A DNA stretch of 64,000 nt from Centrapalus pauciflorus (lineage: Eukaryota > Streptophyta > Magnoliopsida > Asterales > Asteraceae): positions 372,001 to 436,000 of the forward strand of contig JAANYP010007199.1 in the NCBI GenBank assembly GCA_020465985.1. The letters are read 5' to 3'. Of the stretch, positions 10,671-20,725 are shown piece after piece. Each line of letters starts with the position of its first letter. Within the stretch, counting starts at the first letter, position 1. The position numbers and the translations under genes are program-made. The notes under the pieces are model-generated. The model was given only the letters and a program-made list of their open reading frames with translations. It had not been told where the DNA came from and did no database searches.

Positions 10671-11316
10671 TGTAAGGTCTACCACTGCAAGATCTATCTA
10701 GACGCGGATCCGTGAACGAGTGCGGAATCCTCGTTGACGGTTAGACGGACAACTCTCAACCACGAAACACGGAGACTATTAGACGCTGAACGAACGACAC
10801 ACGAACGATCCTACGAACTAATTCTCTCCGAAACGGCACTCACCTAGCTGATAAACTCGGGATCGCCTTAAGCTTAATTCCTCACGAATTCTGCTAAAAG
10901 TCTGCTAATGACTCGAGTCTATCCCTAATTATAGACCCTGATTCGAGTCTGATGTGGGCCAAACTCAAATCTGGCCCAAGGCCCCATTCGAGTCTGTCCA
11001 CAAGGATACTCTCGAATCTGGCACATTCGAATCTAAGGTCACATTCGAATCTATCACAGATTCGAATGTCTTCGCTTATGCAATTCGAATCTAGCCAAAA
11101 CACTTAAACACTTTAAGTGATGAAACTTATGTTATTACTTATGATTGATTTTAATCTTTGTTCTTTATGTTTGAACTTCTTGTAATATGTTACATCAAGT
11201 TCAAACATACAAACACTAATAAATATCAACCATATATAACCTATATATCAAAACACTTGTTAAAATCACAATGCAATATCAATTAGACTGCTATTGTCAC
11301 ACAGGATGTACCAACA
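10671..11316 (-). repeat. 5' LTR of element B
   Basis: This 646-bp LTR reads, on the minus strand, TGTTGGTACATCC at its start and GTAGACCTTACA at its end (TG...CA). It matches the LTRs of A, C and G. It holds the long GTTTGAACTT/AAGTTCAAAC inverted repeat, the TTCGAA-type motif cluster and a TATAATTA box. The TGACGATAGC arm conserved in A, C and G has one substitution here (TGACAATAGC). Confidence 0.93.
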
Positions 11317-11775
11317 TTATTTTACTGCCTTTTCTTATGAAAAACAAAAAAAAAAACTTAGAATATTACAAAAATACAAAAAAAAGGAGAATATCAGAAA
11401 AAAGAGTTAAGTCTTAGATACATAGGCTCAAAGTGACGAAAATTAGCACAGTCGTTACAAACTCTAAGTGTTTAGGCTTTCACACATAATGCAACTAAAT
11501 TCTAAGTGTTATACTTTATTTAGTTTGATGTGTTGGTAGGCATAATACATATAGGGAATCTCAAGGCTAATAAAATATTCTAGAAAGAGTTAAGCGTGTC
11601 ACTAACTTAGATGTATGACCAATCGGTCTTAATTTTTATGTACAAGACATACAAACTTTGAGTCTAAATGAGGTATGCAAACTTTCTAGGGATGTATGGC
11701 AACATCAAATACATCTAAAAATGGAAAGAATAGAAATATCATATAAAACTGAGAGTCGAAAACATGCAACTCTAT

Positions 11776-11936
11776 TGTACGTAAGTAGAGACCTGTTGTC
11801 TCTGTTTAGATTCGGGTTAGCAGATATGTCGCTTTGTTGTACGTCAGTACAGACCTGTCACCGTTGTCTGCTAACTTTAAAAAAATAAACCTTAAGTCGA
11901 ACTAAGACACTTTGTTGTATGAAAATACAGACCTGT
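11776..11936 (+). other. Three-hairpin module downstream of pol (A)
   Basis: Hairpins at 11776-11789 (one stem mismatch here), 11838-11851 (loop GTCA) and 11916-11929 (TGTAT-GAAA-ATACA). Copies two and three are followed by GACCTGT, and copy one by the same heptamer after its altered arm. Confidence 0.55.
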
Positions 11937-12594
11937 GTCCGACGTTTGTATTTTAAAGAAAGTTTGCAAATACCAACAAGTTAGAATCTTTGTCTGTGTG
12001 CCTTGATCATAAAAGTATGTCTATGTCTGAGTCACGTAAGATAATTTCCTGATAAATGAAAATGCCAAGAGATATTCCGAAATGTAGAATGTTTAACGGG
12101 GTAAAATACCAAAAATCGGCTAAATAGGTGTGTCACGACAAATAATCAAAGGAATAAAAAATTCCTAAGTGTGAAAGTTTAAGTACTGAAAGTAAGTATC
12201 TGACATCGCTATTTGATTGAACCTTTCTTAGACTATACTCATCAAAAATATTTTGTTTAGTATTTAGCTTAGCTTGTAAATTTTTTAAGTATAGCTTAAG
12301 TCTAGATTAAATTTTTTGTCAAAATTTTATTTCTACTTTATTTTATTTTATTTTTACCTTATTTTATTTTATTTTATTTTATTTTATTTTATTTTATTTG
12401 AGTTTAATTTTTACTTAGGTAAAAGGTCAAAAGTTACTGAGGGTGCATTCAAAGTTGGATAAAATAAACATTGCGTGAAATATCTTGAACTTAGGGTAAA
12501 AGAGTTGGCATAGTTTATGTGGTTACACGATACCGTAGAAAAAGGTTGGAAAAGTTGAAATTATTTCAAAATTTTCGAAAATTTTTCTAAGTGT

Positions 12595-12790
12595 TTGGTG
12601 GTTTCGAATCTAGGACAGACTCGAAAAGGTAAGACTTCGAATCTGTCAGTAGATTCGACCAGGGCCTTAGACTCGAAGGTTGTTAGTATATATAGGTCAA
12701 CAGTGAAGTCATTTAATACTTACTGTTCTCGAATCTATACTCTCGAATCTATACCGACGATTTCGAATCTGTTCTCGAGTCTATCGCTTT
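12595..12790 (+). promoter_or_regulatory. TTCGA motif array with internal TATA box (A)
   Basis: At least nine TTCGAATCT, CTCGAATCT, ACTCGAA or CTCGAGTCT words flank a TATATATA at 12687-12694. In the LTR the same words flank TATAATTA. This could be an internal promoter for the env-like ORF. The putative first exon after it, to 12852, contains no ATG. Confidence 0.45.
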
Positions 12791-12852
12791 TCCCCTAAAC
12801 GACATTTCATCGAGTTTGAAGCTAGTGTGTTCGATTCTACTCTTGCATCTAG

Positions 12853-13383
12853 GTATAATCAACGTGATTGAACAAGATTCATGTAGATTTATACACAATT
12901 TTAGGCTAAATCATCGAATTTTGAAGGTTTAAGGGTTAAAATAGGTTTTTTACAAAATTACCAAGTTTGGGCCGATAAACAATCAAATTAAAGACATATA
13001 TCTGTGATTAGTAACTAGTAGGACTAATGAATGTAATTTTCTAAGTCCATAAAGGTTAAAATCAAGAGATTTGGTCTTTGAATGAAGTCGGCTATTCGAA
13101 TCTGTTCATAGGGTTTTTCTCGAATCTGTCATTAGACTCGAGAAGACCACGGACTTCGAATCTGTGATTAGACTCGAACAGAGACTTATTCGAATCTGTT
13201 ACATTCGAAACTGTTTCTTTCGAATCTGTACTTTATTTACTTTAGTTAATTTAAATTTTATTAAACTTGTAGAAATTTAATTATGTTAGATTTTGTACTT
13301 AAACAAGTTCAAAATAAAACAGATTTAAATTTAAACAAGTTTATTAATTTTTAATGGATCTAATGGTTTTGTTTATTGTGCAG
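12853..13383 (+). other. Candidate intron in the env-like leader (A)
   Basis: A donor-like ATCTAG|GTATAATC at 12852/12853 is conserved as ATCTAG|GTATMATC in B and C. The acceptor is CTAAT, then TTTTGTTTATTGTGCAG ending at 13383, followed by AA-ATG. The stretch contains several ATGs, whereas the sequence between TATA and donor has none. The donor is not ideal (GTATA), so this is a hypothesis. Confidence 0.35.
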
Positions 13384-13385
13384 AA

Positions 13386-16300
13386 ATGGCTATTCGAGCG
13401 TTCGTTCCTAAGCACAATATGGTGCTTCATCCAGACCTGAATCTCCCTGAGGCACAGGGATTTCGTCAAGTGCTTGATTTTCTCATTGAATCAAGGATCG
13501 GATATGCACTGTGGCATAATGTGCAGATTGAGTTACCCTACATCCGTCAGTTTTATGACCATTTACAAGTTTATTGTTCCGTCACCCCAACAGTTCTGAG
13601 AACAAGGATAGCAGGACAGCCGCTGGTGTTTTCTGCTGATATGCTTCGTCAAGTGCTGCAGTTGGGCACTCAGGAAGAAGAAGCTGGCCCTGTAGAATTT
13701 CCGTTGAGTATAAGGCAAGCGGCCTTTCAACGAATGGGGTACAGCCTCGATGTGACAAAAGTGTCATACATGAAAAGTGGATTGATAGGACAATGGAGGT
13801 TTCTGGCGCATGTATTTTTGGTGTGCTTTGCTGCGAAAAGGCAGGGTTCGACTATATTGTCGCGAAAATTCAATCGGGGATCGTCGCTATGGTGTATAAT
13901 CGCCCATATAGTTTTTCAGAGATGTTCTTTTCGGAGTTTGTTCATCAGATATCTGCTCCCGAGAATCAACAGTTTTTGCTCTATCCAAGATTCATTATGA
14001 TGTTCATAAGGCATTTCTTGCCGAGCTTGCCGCCGTCAAATGATTTTCTGAGCGTTGCCATCATGGACAAAAGGATTTTCGCTGATTGTTCCTCACACCG
14101 AGGAAGATTGGCTGTTCCTGTTGCGCGTCCACTATTCGGAGCAATTGTGGATAGGGAGTTTCAAGCCCCGGAAGATGCCAACTGGGCAGGGGTCGTTGAG
14201 TTTTAACCACAACAACAACCACAACAACGTCAACAACAACAGCAGCCGCGAGCTCAAAGACGCCGTCAAAGACCTGCAGCGAGTCAAATTCCGGCAAATA
14301 GGCCTTCGACAAGCCAGCAACCAGAAGTTACAGAAGCCGGGCCCTCAAATGTTCAAGAAGCTGGGCCCTCAAATGTTTCGAGCGAAGCTCAACAGCTATG
14401 CCAGACGCTTAATGAAATTTGGGAGGCAGGGCCTCATGCAAACGAAGATGTGGCTGCAGCTTTAGTTGGTGAATTGCTCAGTCCACCAGAAGGAGAAGAA
14501 GACGTATTTAGAGATGTGGAAGAATATGAGCCAGAGAGGGCTGATAAAGGTTTGACATCATCTGAATCAGAGTCGGAAGAGGAGCTGGAGGTGGAAGCTA
14601 CTGAATCAGTGGCTACGGATCCCAATATTCAAATCGGAACCTATGGATCCAGGTTGATAGTGAATGAAGCAGGATCAAGGAGAAGAGAGGAAAGGGAATC
14701 TGACGATTCAGATTTCGAAGAGGAGGAAGTTGCTCCCTTGGTGACTAGGCAGCGGGCCAAGCGTCACAGGTTCATGCAAGGGTCAACATCAGCATCTGAA
14801 GCCCAACAGTCTCAAACTCAAACTCCAGAACCACAAGCCACCGCTCCACCATCACCACCATCTTAACATGAGCCATATGTTCCACCACCATTCATCCCTT
14901 CTCCAGTTCAGTCCATTCCATCTACCTCAACCGCCTATGCTGACAATCAGCGGTTTATGCAGCTCAAAGCTCGAGTGGACTTCCAACATGTTCAAATCTT
15001 GAGCCTAACACAGGCAATGGGTGAAATTCAGGCACATAATGCAAATCTAGATAAAGAAAATGCTGAATTGAAGAAGACTGTGGAAAAATCCAAGACGAGA
15101 ATGTTGAGCTAAAGACGTTCGTTTGTGATCAGGCAGCCGAGTTAAGATCGATGCGCTCCCTCATTGAGCAGTTAATGAAAAATCTTCAGGCTCAGGGGGA
15201 GACATCCTGCCGGGATCAAGATATTGAGAAGTCAAGAGATGATGATGATACAGACAATCAAGCCAATGATCCCAGCCCAAAAAGACAGAATGAGCCAGTA
15301 GATCTTTCTGCTGCTCAGACTGCTCATTCTGAGGGGGAGCCTAGTCTAGGAGGAGAAGTAGGAGGACCAGGAGGAGAAGCAGGATCTTCTAGGGCATTAG
15401 ATAGAGACATGATAGATGCACTGAAAGACATTGAAGAAGAGCTTATGGAATTCGATTTTGAAGATGATGTTGAAGAATTAGAAGAAGGTGAATTCATTCC
15501 AGAGGACGTCGTTGACTGGAAATCGGATGATGAAGTGTTAGATGATGAAGACGATCATGTTAATGAAGTAATAATCAATTCACAACCTGTCACTGAACTG
15601 TATGAGAGCCAAAATCATAATGTGATTGATATTGATTACATCAAGGTAGCCTCAGTTGAAGACAAAGAACTTGAAGAGGCTGAGAAAGAGCCATCTAGAG
15701 CTGATTTGATAAATCTTTGGTTCAAGAAGGAAGAAAAGAAAGATCAGCTGAAGATGAAGAAGAAGATGAGAAATCCAAGTGCTGGAAATTTTGCTGGAGG
15801 GATTATAAGCTGGTTCTTTGACAAAGAACTGCAGCTATTTATCTTGAAAAGAAGAGATGGCCTTCAATACTTGAGGCGAACACTGAGAGCGTTCAACTCA
15901 CTGCCCAAGATTGAGGTGAAGGAGCTAGCTTGGAAGGAACTGATTAATATAGGCGAAGACCCGTACGCTGATGTCATGGCAAGAATAATAAGAAAAGAGG
16001 GTCGTTCAGGAAAGTTTGAGAGGCTTAAGCCGAGATCAGGAAAAAGGGTCGAGGATGGATCAAGGATAGATCCTCATACTGGAAGACCTTGGGCCAGAAT
16101 GATTTATAAGCCAGTCAAATGTCTGAAAAAGGTGCCAATGAAATCGATGCCACAGAATGTTTTGAGCAACATGAAATGGTGGTACCTCGAGATTGACACT
16201 GCTGAAGCCATCATGGAGGATCAAGACGAGCAGGTCATTTTGAAGGTATATGATCCACTGCATTTGATAAATCTATCAAAGGACGACCTGAAGAAGCTTC

Positions 16301-16425
16301 ATGATCAGCCTATCTTCTTCACTGAACCATGGAGATCTGAAGCCAGGAAGTTCCAGAAGGTAGTTAAAGTTTGTATAGATGCTGGATTATATGCAGGCAG
16401 TAGTATATATAGTTCTAGTACTTAA
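13386..16425 (+). pseudogene. Env-like / plant-transposon-protein ORF of element A, frameshifted
   Basis: The ORF starts at the ATG at 13386, directly after an acceptor-like CAG. The conserved N-terminal domain (~190 residues) is followed by Gln-rich, Arg-rich and acidic tracts, a coiled coil, a second acidic region and a C-terminal block (about 15700-16400) with LQLFILKRRDGLQYLRRTLR- and YDPLHLINLS-type sequence. Breaks: a frameshift near 13840, an in-frame TAA at 14204-14206, CAA to TAA at 14864-14866 and a frameshift near 15090. The last 424 codons (15151-16425) are open. Intact length would be about 1,000 residues. The element expresses this gene, if at all, separately from gag-pol. Function is not known. 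Confidence 0.82.
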
Positions 16426-16446
16426 ATTTGATGTAAATAATTAGAA

Positions 16447-16493
16447 GCTATCGTCAAGGGGGAGTCTGTTGATACAGCCTGTGTGACGATAGC
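16447..16493 (+). other. Inverted repeat enclosing PPT and LTR start (A)
   Basis: GCTATCGTCA (16447-16456) and TGACGATAGC (16484-16493) are perfect 10-bp complements separated by 27 bases that contain the PPT AAGGGGGAG (16456-16464, first base overlapping the arm) and the first bases of the LTR (16467). C has the same arrangement. Confidence 0.65.
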
Positions 16494-17132
16494 AGTCTAA
16501 TCGATCTAACATTGTGGTTTAAGTAATATTCAACATTTCGGTTAAACGAGTGTTTTGATATATATGTTTATTTATGTTTGTCTGTTATTGATTGTGTGTT
16601 TGAACTTGATGTAACATATTACAAGAAGTTCAAACATAAAGATCAAAGATTAATTCAAGCATTAGTAAAAACATAAGTTTCAACACTTAGGTTTTTGAGC
16701 AAATGAGTTAGATTCGAATCAGTTAAGGCTTGGCATTCGAATCTGTGATAGATTCGAATGTAGCCTTAGATGCGAATGAAGGCCAGGTTCGAGAGTGTCA
16801 TTGTGGACAGACTCGAATGGGCCTTGGGCCAGATTCGAGTTTGGCCCACATCAGACTCGAATCAGGGTCTATAATTAGGGATAGACTCGAGTTATTAGCA
16901 GACTTTTAGCAGAATTCGTGAGGAATTGAGCTTAAGGCGATCTCGAGTTTATTATCAGCTTTAGGTCCGTTTCGGAGAGAATTAGTTCGTAGGATCGTTC
17001 GTGTGTCGTTCGTTCAGCGTCTAATAGTCTCCGTGTTTCGTAGTTGAGAGTTTTCCGTCTAACCGTTAACGAGGATTCCGCACTCGTTCACGGATCCGCG
17101 TCTAGATAGATCTAGTAGTGGTAGACCTTACA
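16467..17132 (+). repeat. 3' LTR of element A
   Basis: 666 bp from TGTTGATACAGCC to GTAGACCTTACA, directly after the PPT. It contains the GTTTGAACTT inverted repeat (about 16610-16645), the TTCGAA-type cluster (16700-16900) and a TATAATTA box near 16871. Confidence 0.93.
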
Positions 17133-17449
17133 TATGTGCTCGTTGCATGAAATTATAGTGAGTAATACTTATGCCGCGGTGATTCCGTGAATGGTCATTC
17201 GTCTCTTGATTGTTTATCTTCTTCGTTAGTTACTTTGTCCTTGATTTTAGTTACAACGCAATAGCAAACCATTACTCTAAACAAATCTATCTAATCCACA
17301 AATTCAAAATTTAAATGCTTTCAATAAACTTAAAAGGCCAATAACCCAATCCTATTTAAGACCACACTCCCTGTGGATTTGACCCTTACTTCTCTAGCAA
17401 AATAGTGGATTTAAGGAGTAAGTCTGCGGGTCACAACGACGGCCCGTCA
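17133..17449 (+). repeat. 3' portion of the 5' LTR of element D
   Basis: It aligns with 61770-62089, sharing TTATAGTGAGTAATACTTATG, CCACACTCCCTGTGGAT and the terminal CCGTCA. The upstream two-thirds of the LTR lies left of A, outside the window. Confidence 0.85.
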
Positions 17450-17455
17450 GAGTTT

Positions 17456-17473
17456 TGGCGCTGTTGCTGGGGA
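17456..17473 (+). other. Primer binding site of D, tRNA-Asp
   Basis: TGGCGCTGTTGCTGGGGA matches the Athila-type PBS complementary to plant tRNA-Asp apart from two C-to-T changes, the expected decay of methylated cytosines. It lies six bases after the LTR end. Confidence 0.8.
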
Positions 17474-17688
17474 GCGTAACGGTAGTTTAGGTTTAAAGTT
17501 AGTTAGTTGCCTTAGTTTTAAGTAATTAAGTTTAAGTTCCATTCTTTGATTATTTTTAGTCTTTATTTTATTATTATAATTATTAAAAATCAAATAAAAA
17601 TTTTTAAAATCCAGAAAGGTAATTGTAGTCCTCTACTTTACCACCAAAAATATTAGTTCAATTATGTTTTCCATCTTTAGTAGTATTT
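17474..17688 (+). other. Leader of D, left part
   Basis: AT-rich untranslated DNA between PBS and the insertion of C. It resumes at 36176 after the TATTT duplication. No other feature seen. Confidence 0.7.
17684..17688 (+). repeat. Target-site duplication TATTT, left copy (C)
   Basis: TATTT precedes the 5' LTR of C and recurs at 36176-36180 directly after its 3' LTR, proving C is one complete insertion in D. Confidence 0.9.
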
Positions 17689-18333
17689 TGTTGGTACATC
17701 CTGTGTGACGATAGCAGTCTAAGTGATCCTACATTGTGATTCTAGCAAGTGTTTGTTATATATGTTTATATATGGTTGATATTTATTAGTGTTTGTATGT
17801 TTGAACTTGATGTAACGTATTACAAGAAGTTCAAACATAAAGTACAAAGATAAAATCAATCATAAGTAATAACATAAGTTTCAACACTTAGTTGTTTATG
17901 TAAAAGGCTAGATTCGAATCATACAAGGCTTGGCATTCGAATCTGTGATAGATTCGAATGTAGCCTAGATTCGAAGAGCCCAGATTCGAGAGTGTCTTTG
18001 TCGACAGACTCGAATGGGCCTTGGGCCAGATTCGAGTTTGGCCCACATCAGACTCGAATCAGGGTCTATAATTAGGGATAGACTCGAGATATTATCAGAC
18101 TTTTTGCAGAATTCGTGAGGGATTAAGCATAAAGCGATCTCGAGTTTATCAGCTTGGTGAGTGTTCATTCGGAGAGAATCAGTTCGTAGGATCGTTCGTG
18201 TGTCGTTCGTTCAGCCTCTGATAGTCTCCGTGTTTCGTAGTTGAGAGTTGTTTTCGTCTACCCGTTAACGAGGATTCCGCACTCGTTGACGGCTCCGCGT
18301 CTAGATAGATCTCGTATAGTGGTAGACCTTACA
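17689..18333 (+). repeat. 5' LTR of element C
   Basis: 645 bp, TGTTGGTACATCC to GTAGACCTTACA. Internal signals: TGACGATAGC arm at 17706-17715, an extended inverted repeat TATGTTTGAACTT/AAGTTCAAACATA at 17796-17839 with an inner TGTAA/TTACA stem, a TTCGAA-type cluster 17930-18090, and TATAATTA at 18066-18073 as candidate TATA box. Confidence 0.95.
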
Positions 18334-18335
18334 AG

Positions 18336-18348
18336 TGGTATCAGAGCC
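18336..18348 (+). other. Primer binding site of C, initiator-Met tRNA
   Basis: TGGTATCAGAGCC two bases after the LTR, complementary to plant initiator methionine tRNA. Confidence 0.92.
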
Positions 18349-18696
18349 TACAGAGTGTTCTTCGTGTTCTTCGTGTTCATCTAGATACATTCTAGGTTTC
18401 TTGAGGCTAGTTGGACGGTTTTTCTCTCAAAAACGTATTTTCAAGCTTAGCGAATTCTTATTCGGAAAACACTTTGTGGTTTTTCACGTTTTTGGTCGAA
18501 ACCATTATTTTTCGTTAGAAAATTACTGGTTTAATCTGAAAAACGTCAAAAAATCAAAGTGTTAGCCGTTTTTCGAGTTTGCGGCGCTCGAATCTAATAG
18601 GGGTAATTAGGGTTTCACTTAGTCTCGAGTCTAACCAAAATCCGCTCCTTTCGAGTCTGTTTCAGAGGGTTCCGTATCTACCTAGTTTCGAGTCTG

Positions 18697-20704
18697 TTGC
18701 CTCAAGTCCAACAGGCATCGATAACTCAGAGCTATTCGAAGATGCCCATGAGCGCAAAATCTGCGGAAGAACATTTGAATCTGCTTGCTTCTTTTGTGGC
18801 CGCATACGGGAATTGTGTTCTAGGGAAGATTAACGATCCTGCTCTATGGGACGAAGATTACGATCAGGTCGACCCTGATGACTTAGAGGAAATGGATCTT
18901 AAGTGGCAACTGGCCATGGTAACCCAGAGGGTTAAGAGATTCATTAAGAGAACTGGGAGGAATCTGCAGATGAACAACAAGGGGATAGGGTTTGATAAGT
19001 CCAAAGTCAAGTGCTACAACTGTCAAGGACTGGGACACATCGCCAGGGAGTGTCAGAGACCGAATGTGGAGACATACCAAGGACAGAGTCAGCATCAGGG
19101 ACAGTTCCAAAATCAGTCCCAACAACGATACCTTCCGAGTTCATCATCTGGTCAAGCCAACCTAGCGGGTCTACTATCCAATGTCACTTCAGACAGACAG
19201 CTAGATGGTACCTATGACTGGAGTTCACATCCTGAGTCGAATGCTAGAGCCTTCATGGCTGAAGTCACAGAAACGGGGTGTGATGGGAACGAGCAGACCA
19301 CACGGGACAGCAGTCCGATGTGGGTAGACAGTGCTGGAGTTTGCTGCTCAGATGGCCAACGTGGAATCTGATAACTCAAAGGTTAGTCTGACTTATTCTC
19401 TATTTCGTGAATTATGTGCGTTATGTGTTTGTTCTAACGATAGGTTAAATCTAGTCTTAGACTCACATAAAACCATAACTGCTCAAAATGAAAATTTAAA
19501 AATTGAAAATGGTAGCCTAAACGATATCAAGCAAGATCTTAAAGAAAAGCTTAAGGCTGATGCTCAAGACGTAGTAGTTCTAAAAGACAAACTCAGTGAG
19601 CAGTGTGTTAGGATAGAGCTAATGTATGAGCACATAGAAGCCTTGACCAAAAGTCTTAAGGACAAGGACATAGAGCTAGCCGAAACAAAGGTAAAGGTAG
19701 CAGAGGCAAATAGCAAGTAGGAGAAGTTTAGAAATTCGAGCCTAAACCTAGGGAAAGTTTTAGATGCCCAAAGACAGTCTAAGAAGCCCGTAGGTCTAGG
19801 ATTTCACGAAATTCCTCCACCTTTCAATGCGAACTACGTGCCTCAGCCTCAGGAGAAAACTGACAAGTCAGTAGACGTAGAGGACCTACCTACACCTACA
19901 CTAGAGCCTATAGTGGAAAATACACCTAAGGTGGCTGACTCAACCGTCAAGGTTAAGAAAGTCAAATTTTTGTCTTCCTCCAGTGAAACACCTGCAGGAA
20001 AACAGAAAATTGCTTGGGCTGATCAGGTCGATGAGCCAGACACCGTAGATGTACCAAAGGAAATAGACACTAGTGAGACACCTAGATCTAAGGGAACGCA
20101 TAAAAAGTCCATAGATAAGATGTCTTGCTTCAGATGTCACGAGAAGGGGCATGTTGCTTCTCACTGTCCGCTTAGGAAAGCAGATGTTACACCTAAGACA
20201 GTGCATCCAACACCTGTTAAGCCCTCAACCAGTGTGGCGAGCACCAGCAGTTCTCAAAGTACCGAGAAAGTTGTGCAGGCCGCACCCAAACAAGTTGTGA
20301 AAAATACACCGGTTAAGGTTGGACCAAAGGAAGTGATTAGGACAAATTCACCGAATCGTGTCATTAATCAATCTAGGTCAGCACCACAACAAGTCTATAG
20401 GAGCACAACACCTAGCAGGTCACACACTCCAGTTAGGTCTCACACTCCAGTTAGACAGTACGCACCGGTAAGAGCTCAGGGATCACAGTCCGAAATGCCT
20501 TATAATAGGAATTATTCTAGAGCTCCACAACAAATGCCTACTCCAAGGCAAAGAGTGAACTTAAATCACTCGGCACCACAACAGAACCCAGTTCAAAGGC
20601 CCAAGTCACCTGAAAGGCGAGATGGGTATTTGAAAGAGTTCACGTATGTGGACGAGAATGGTATTACCAAGTCAGTCATGGCTTGGGTTCCCCGTGCTAA
20701 CTAA
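18697..20704 (+). pseudogene. gag: Gag of element C, 5' deleted and broken
   Basis: Compared with B, about 1.16 kb is missing at about 18690-18700 (equivalent to B 9145-10305), removing most of the leader, the start codon and the N-terminal third. What remains encodes zinc knuckle 1 (CYNCQGLGHIAREC, about 19014), the coiled coil, and zinc knuckle 2 (CFRCHEKGHVASHC, about 20125), followed by a basic, Pro/Gln-rich tail with two tandem RSHTPV repeats. Further damage: a 17-bp loss near 19335 that shifts the frame, and a CTG to TAG-type stop at 19718-19720. The frame ends with TAA at 20702-20704, in phase with pol. Confidence 0.88.
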
Positions 20705-20725
20705 CCTATTTTCTTTCATGTGCAG
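20697..20725 (+). promoter_or_regulatory. Gag-pol junction of C: stop codon inside branch-point/acceptor-like sequence
   Basis: GCTAACTAACC carries two overlapping CTAAC words and the in-frame TAA; TTTTCTTTCATGTGCAG follows and ends 20-25 bases downstream, a normal plant branch-to-acceptor distance. Pol has no ATG before its protease DSG, so some recoding or splicing is needed. Confidence 0.4.

Larger units (their letters stand above)
1..11316 (-). mobile_element. Element B: Sirevirus-like Ty1-copia retrotransposon, 5' part, 3' end outside the window
   Basis: Read on the minus strand from right to left the order is 5' LTR (10671-11316), initiator-Met PBS, leader, gag, pol, spacer and env-like ORF, which runs off the left edge. 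B lies inside element A, whose downstream half resumes at 11317, so the 5-bp target duplication should be TTATT (11317-11321), with its partner and the 3' LTR beyond base 1. It is the least damaged copia copy here: pol and the visible env-like ORF are open, and gag has a frameshift and a deletion. That suggests a young insertion, but age cannot be measured without the second LTR. Confidence 0.93.
11317..13385 (+). other. Pol-to-env spacer of A
   Basis: Non-coding sequence homologous to 24220-25900 in C. It contains the hairpin series (11776-11936), TTTTA pentanucleotide repeats about 12340-12405, the TTCGA motif arrays about 12595-12790 and 13090-13225, and the candidate promoter and intron described separately. 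Its short ORFs are not kept in phase in other copies. Confidence 0.8.
11317..17132 (+). mobile_element. Element A: Sirevirus-like copia, 3' part (split by B)
   Basis: The visible part begins abruptly at the B LTR, inside the spacer downstream of pol, and continues through the env-like ORF, PPT and 3' LTR. The missing LTR-gag-pol part should lie left of B, outside the window. At the right end A abuts a gypsy LTR fragment (17133 on), so A inserted in the 5' LTR of element D. The expected target duplication is TATGT (17133-17137). Confidence 0.9.

Noticed and set aside
11658..11888. 76-codon ORF downstream of pol, recurring in B, C1 and C2
   Set aside because: Its recurrence follows from sequence homology. 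Start and end differ between copies, and conservation is better explained by the hairpins it overlaps.
17689..18333. Heat-shock elements from TTC/GAA words in the LTR
   Set aside because: The words are TTCGAA without the two-base gap of the nGAAnnTTCn pattern, and no proper three-unit element was seen.
18336..18348. tRNA-related sequence as a tRNA gene
   Set aside because: Only the complement of a tRNA 3' end is present, adjacent to an LTR: it is a primer binding site.
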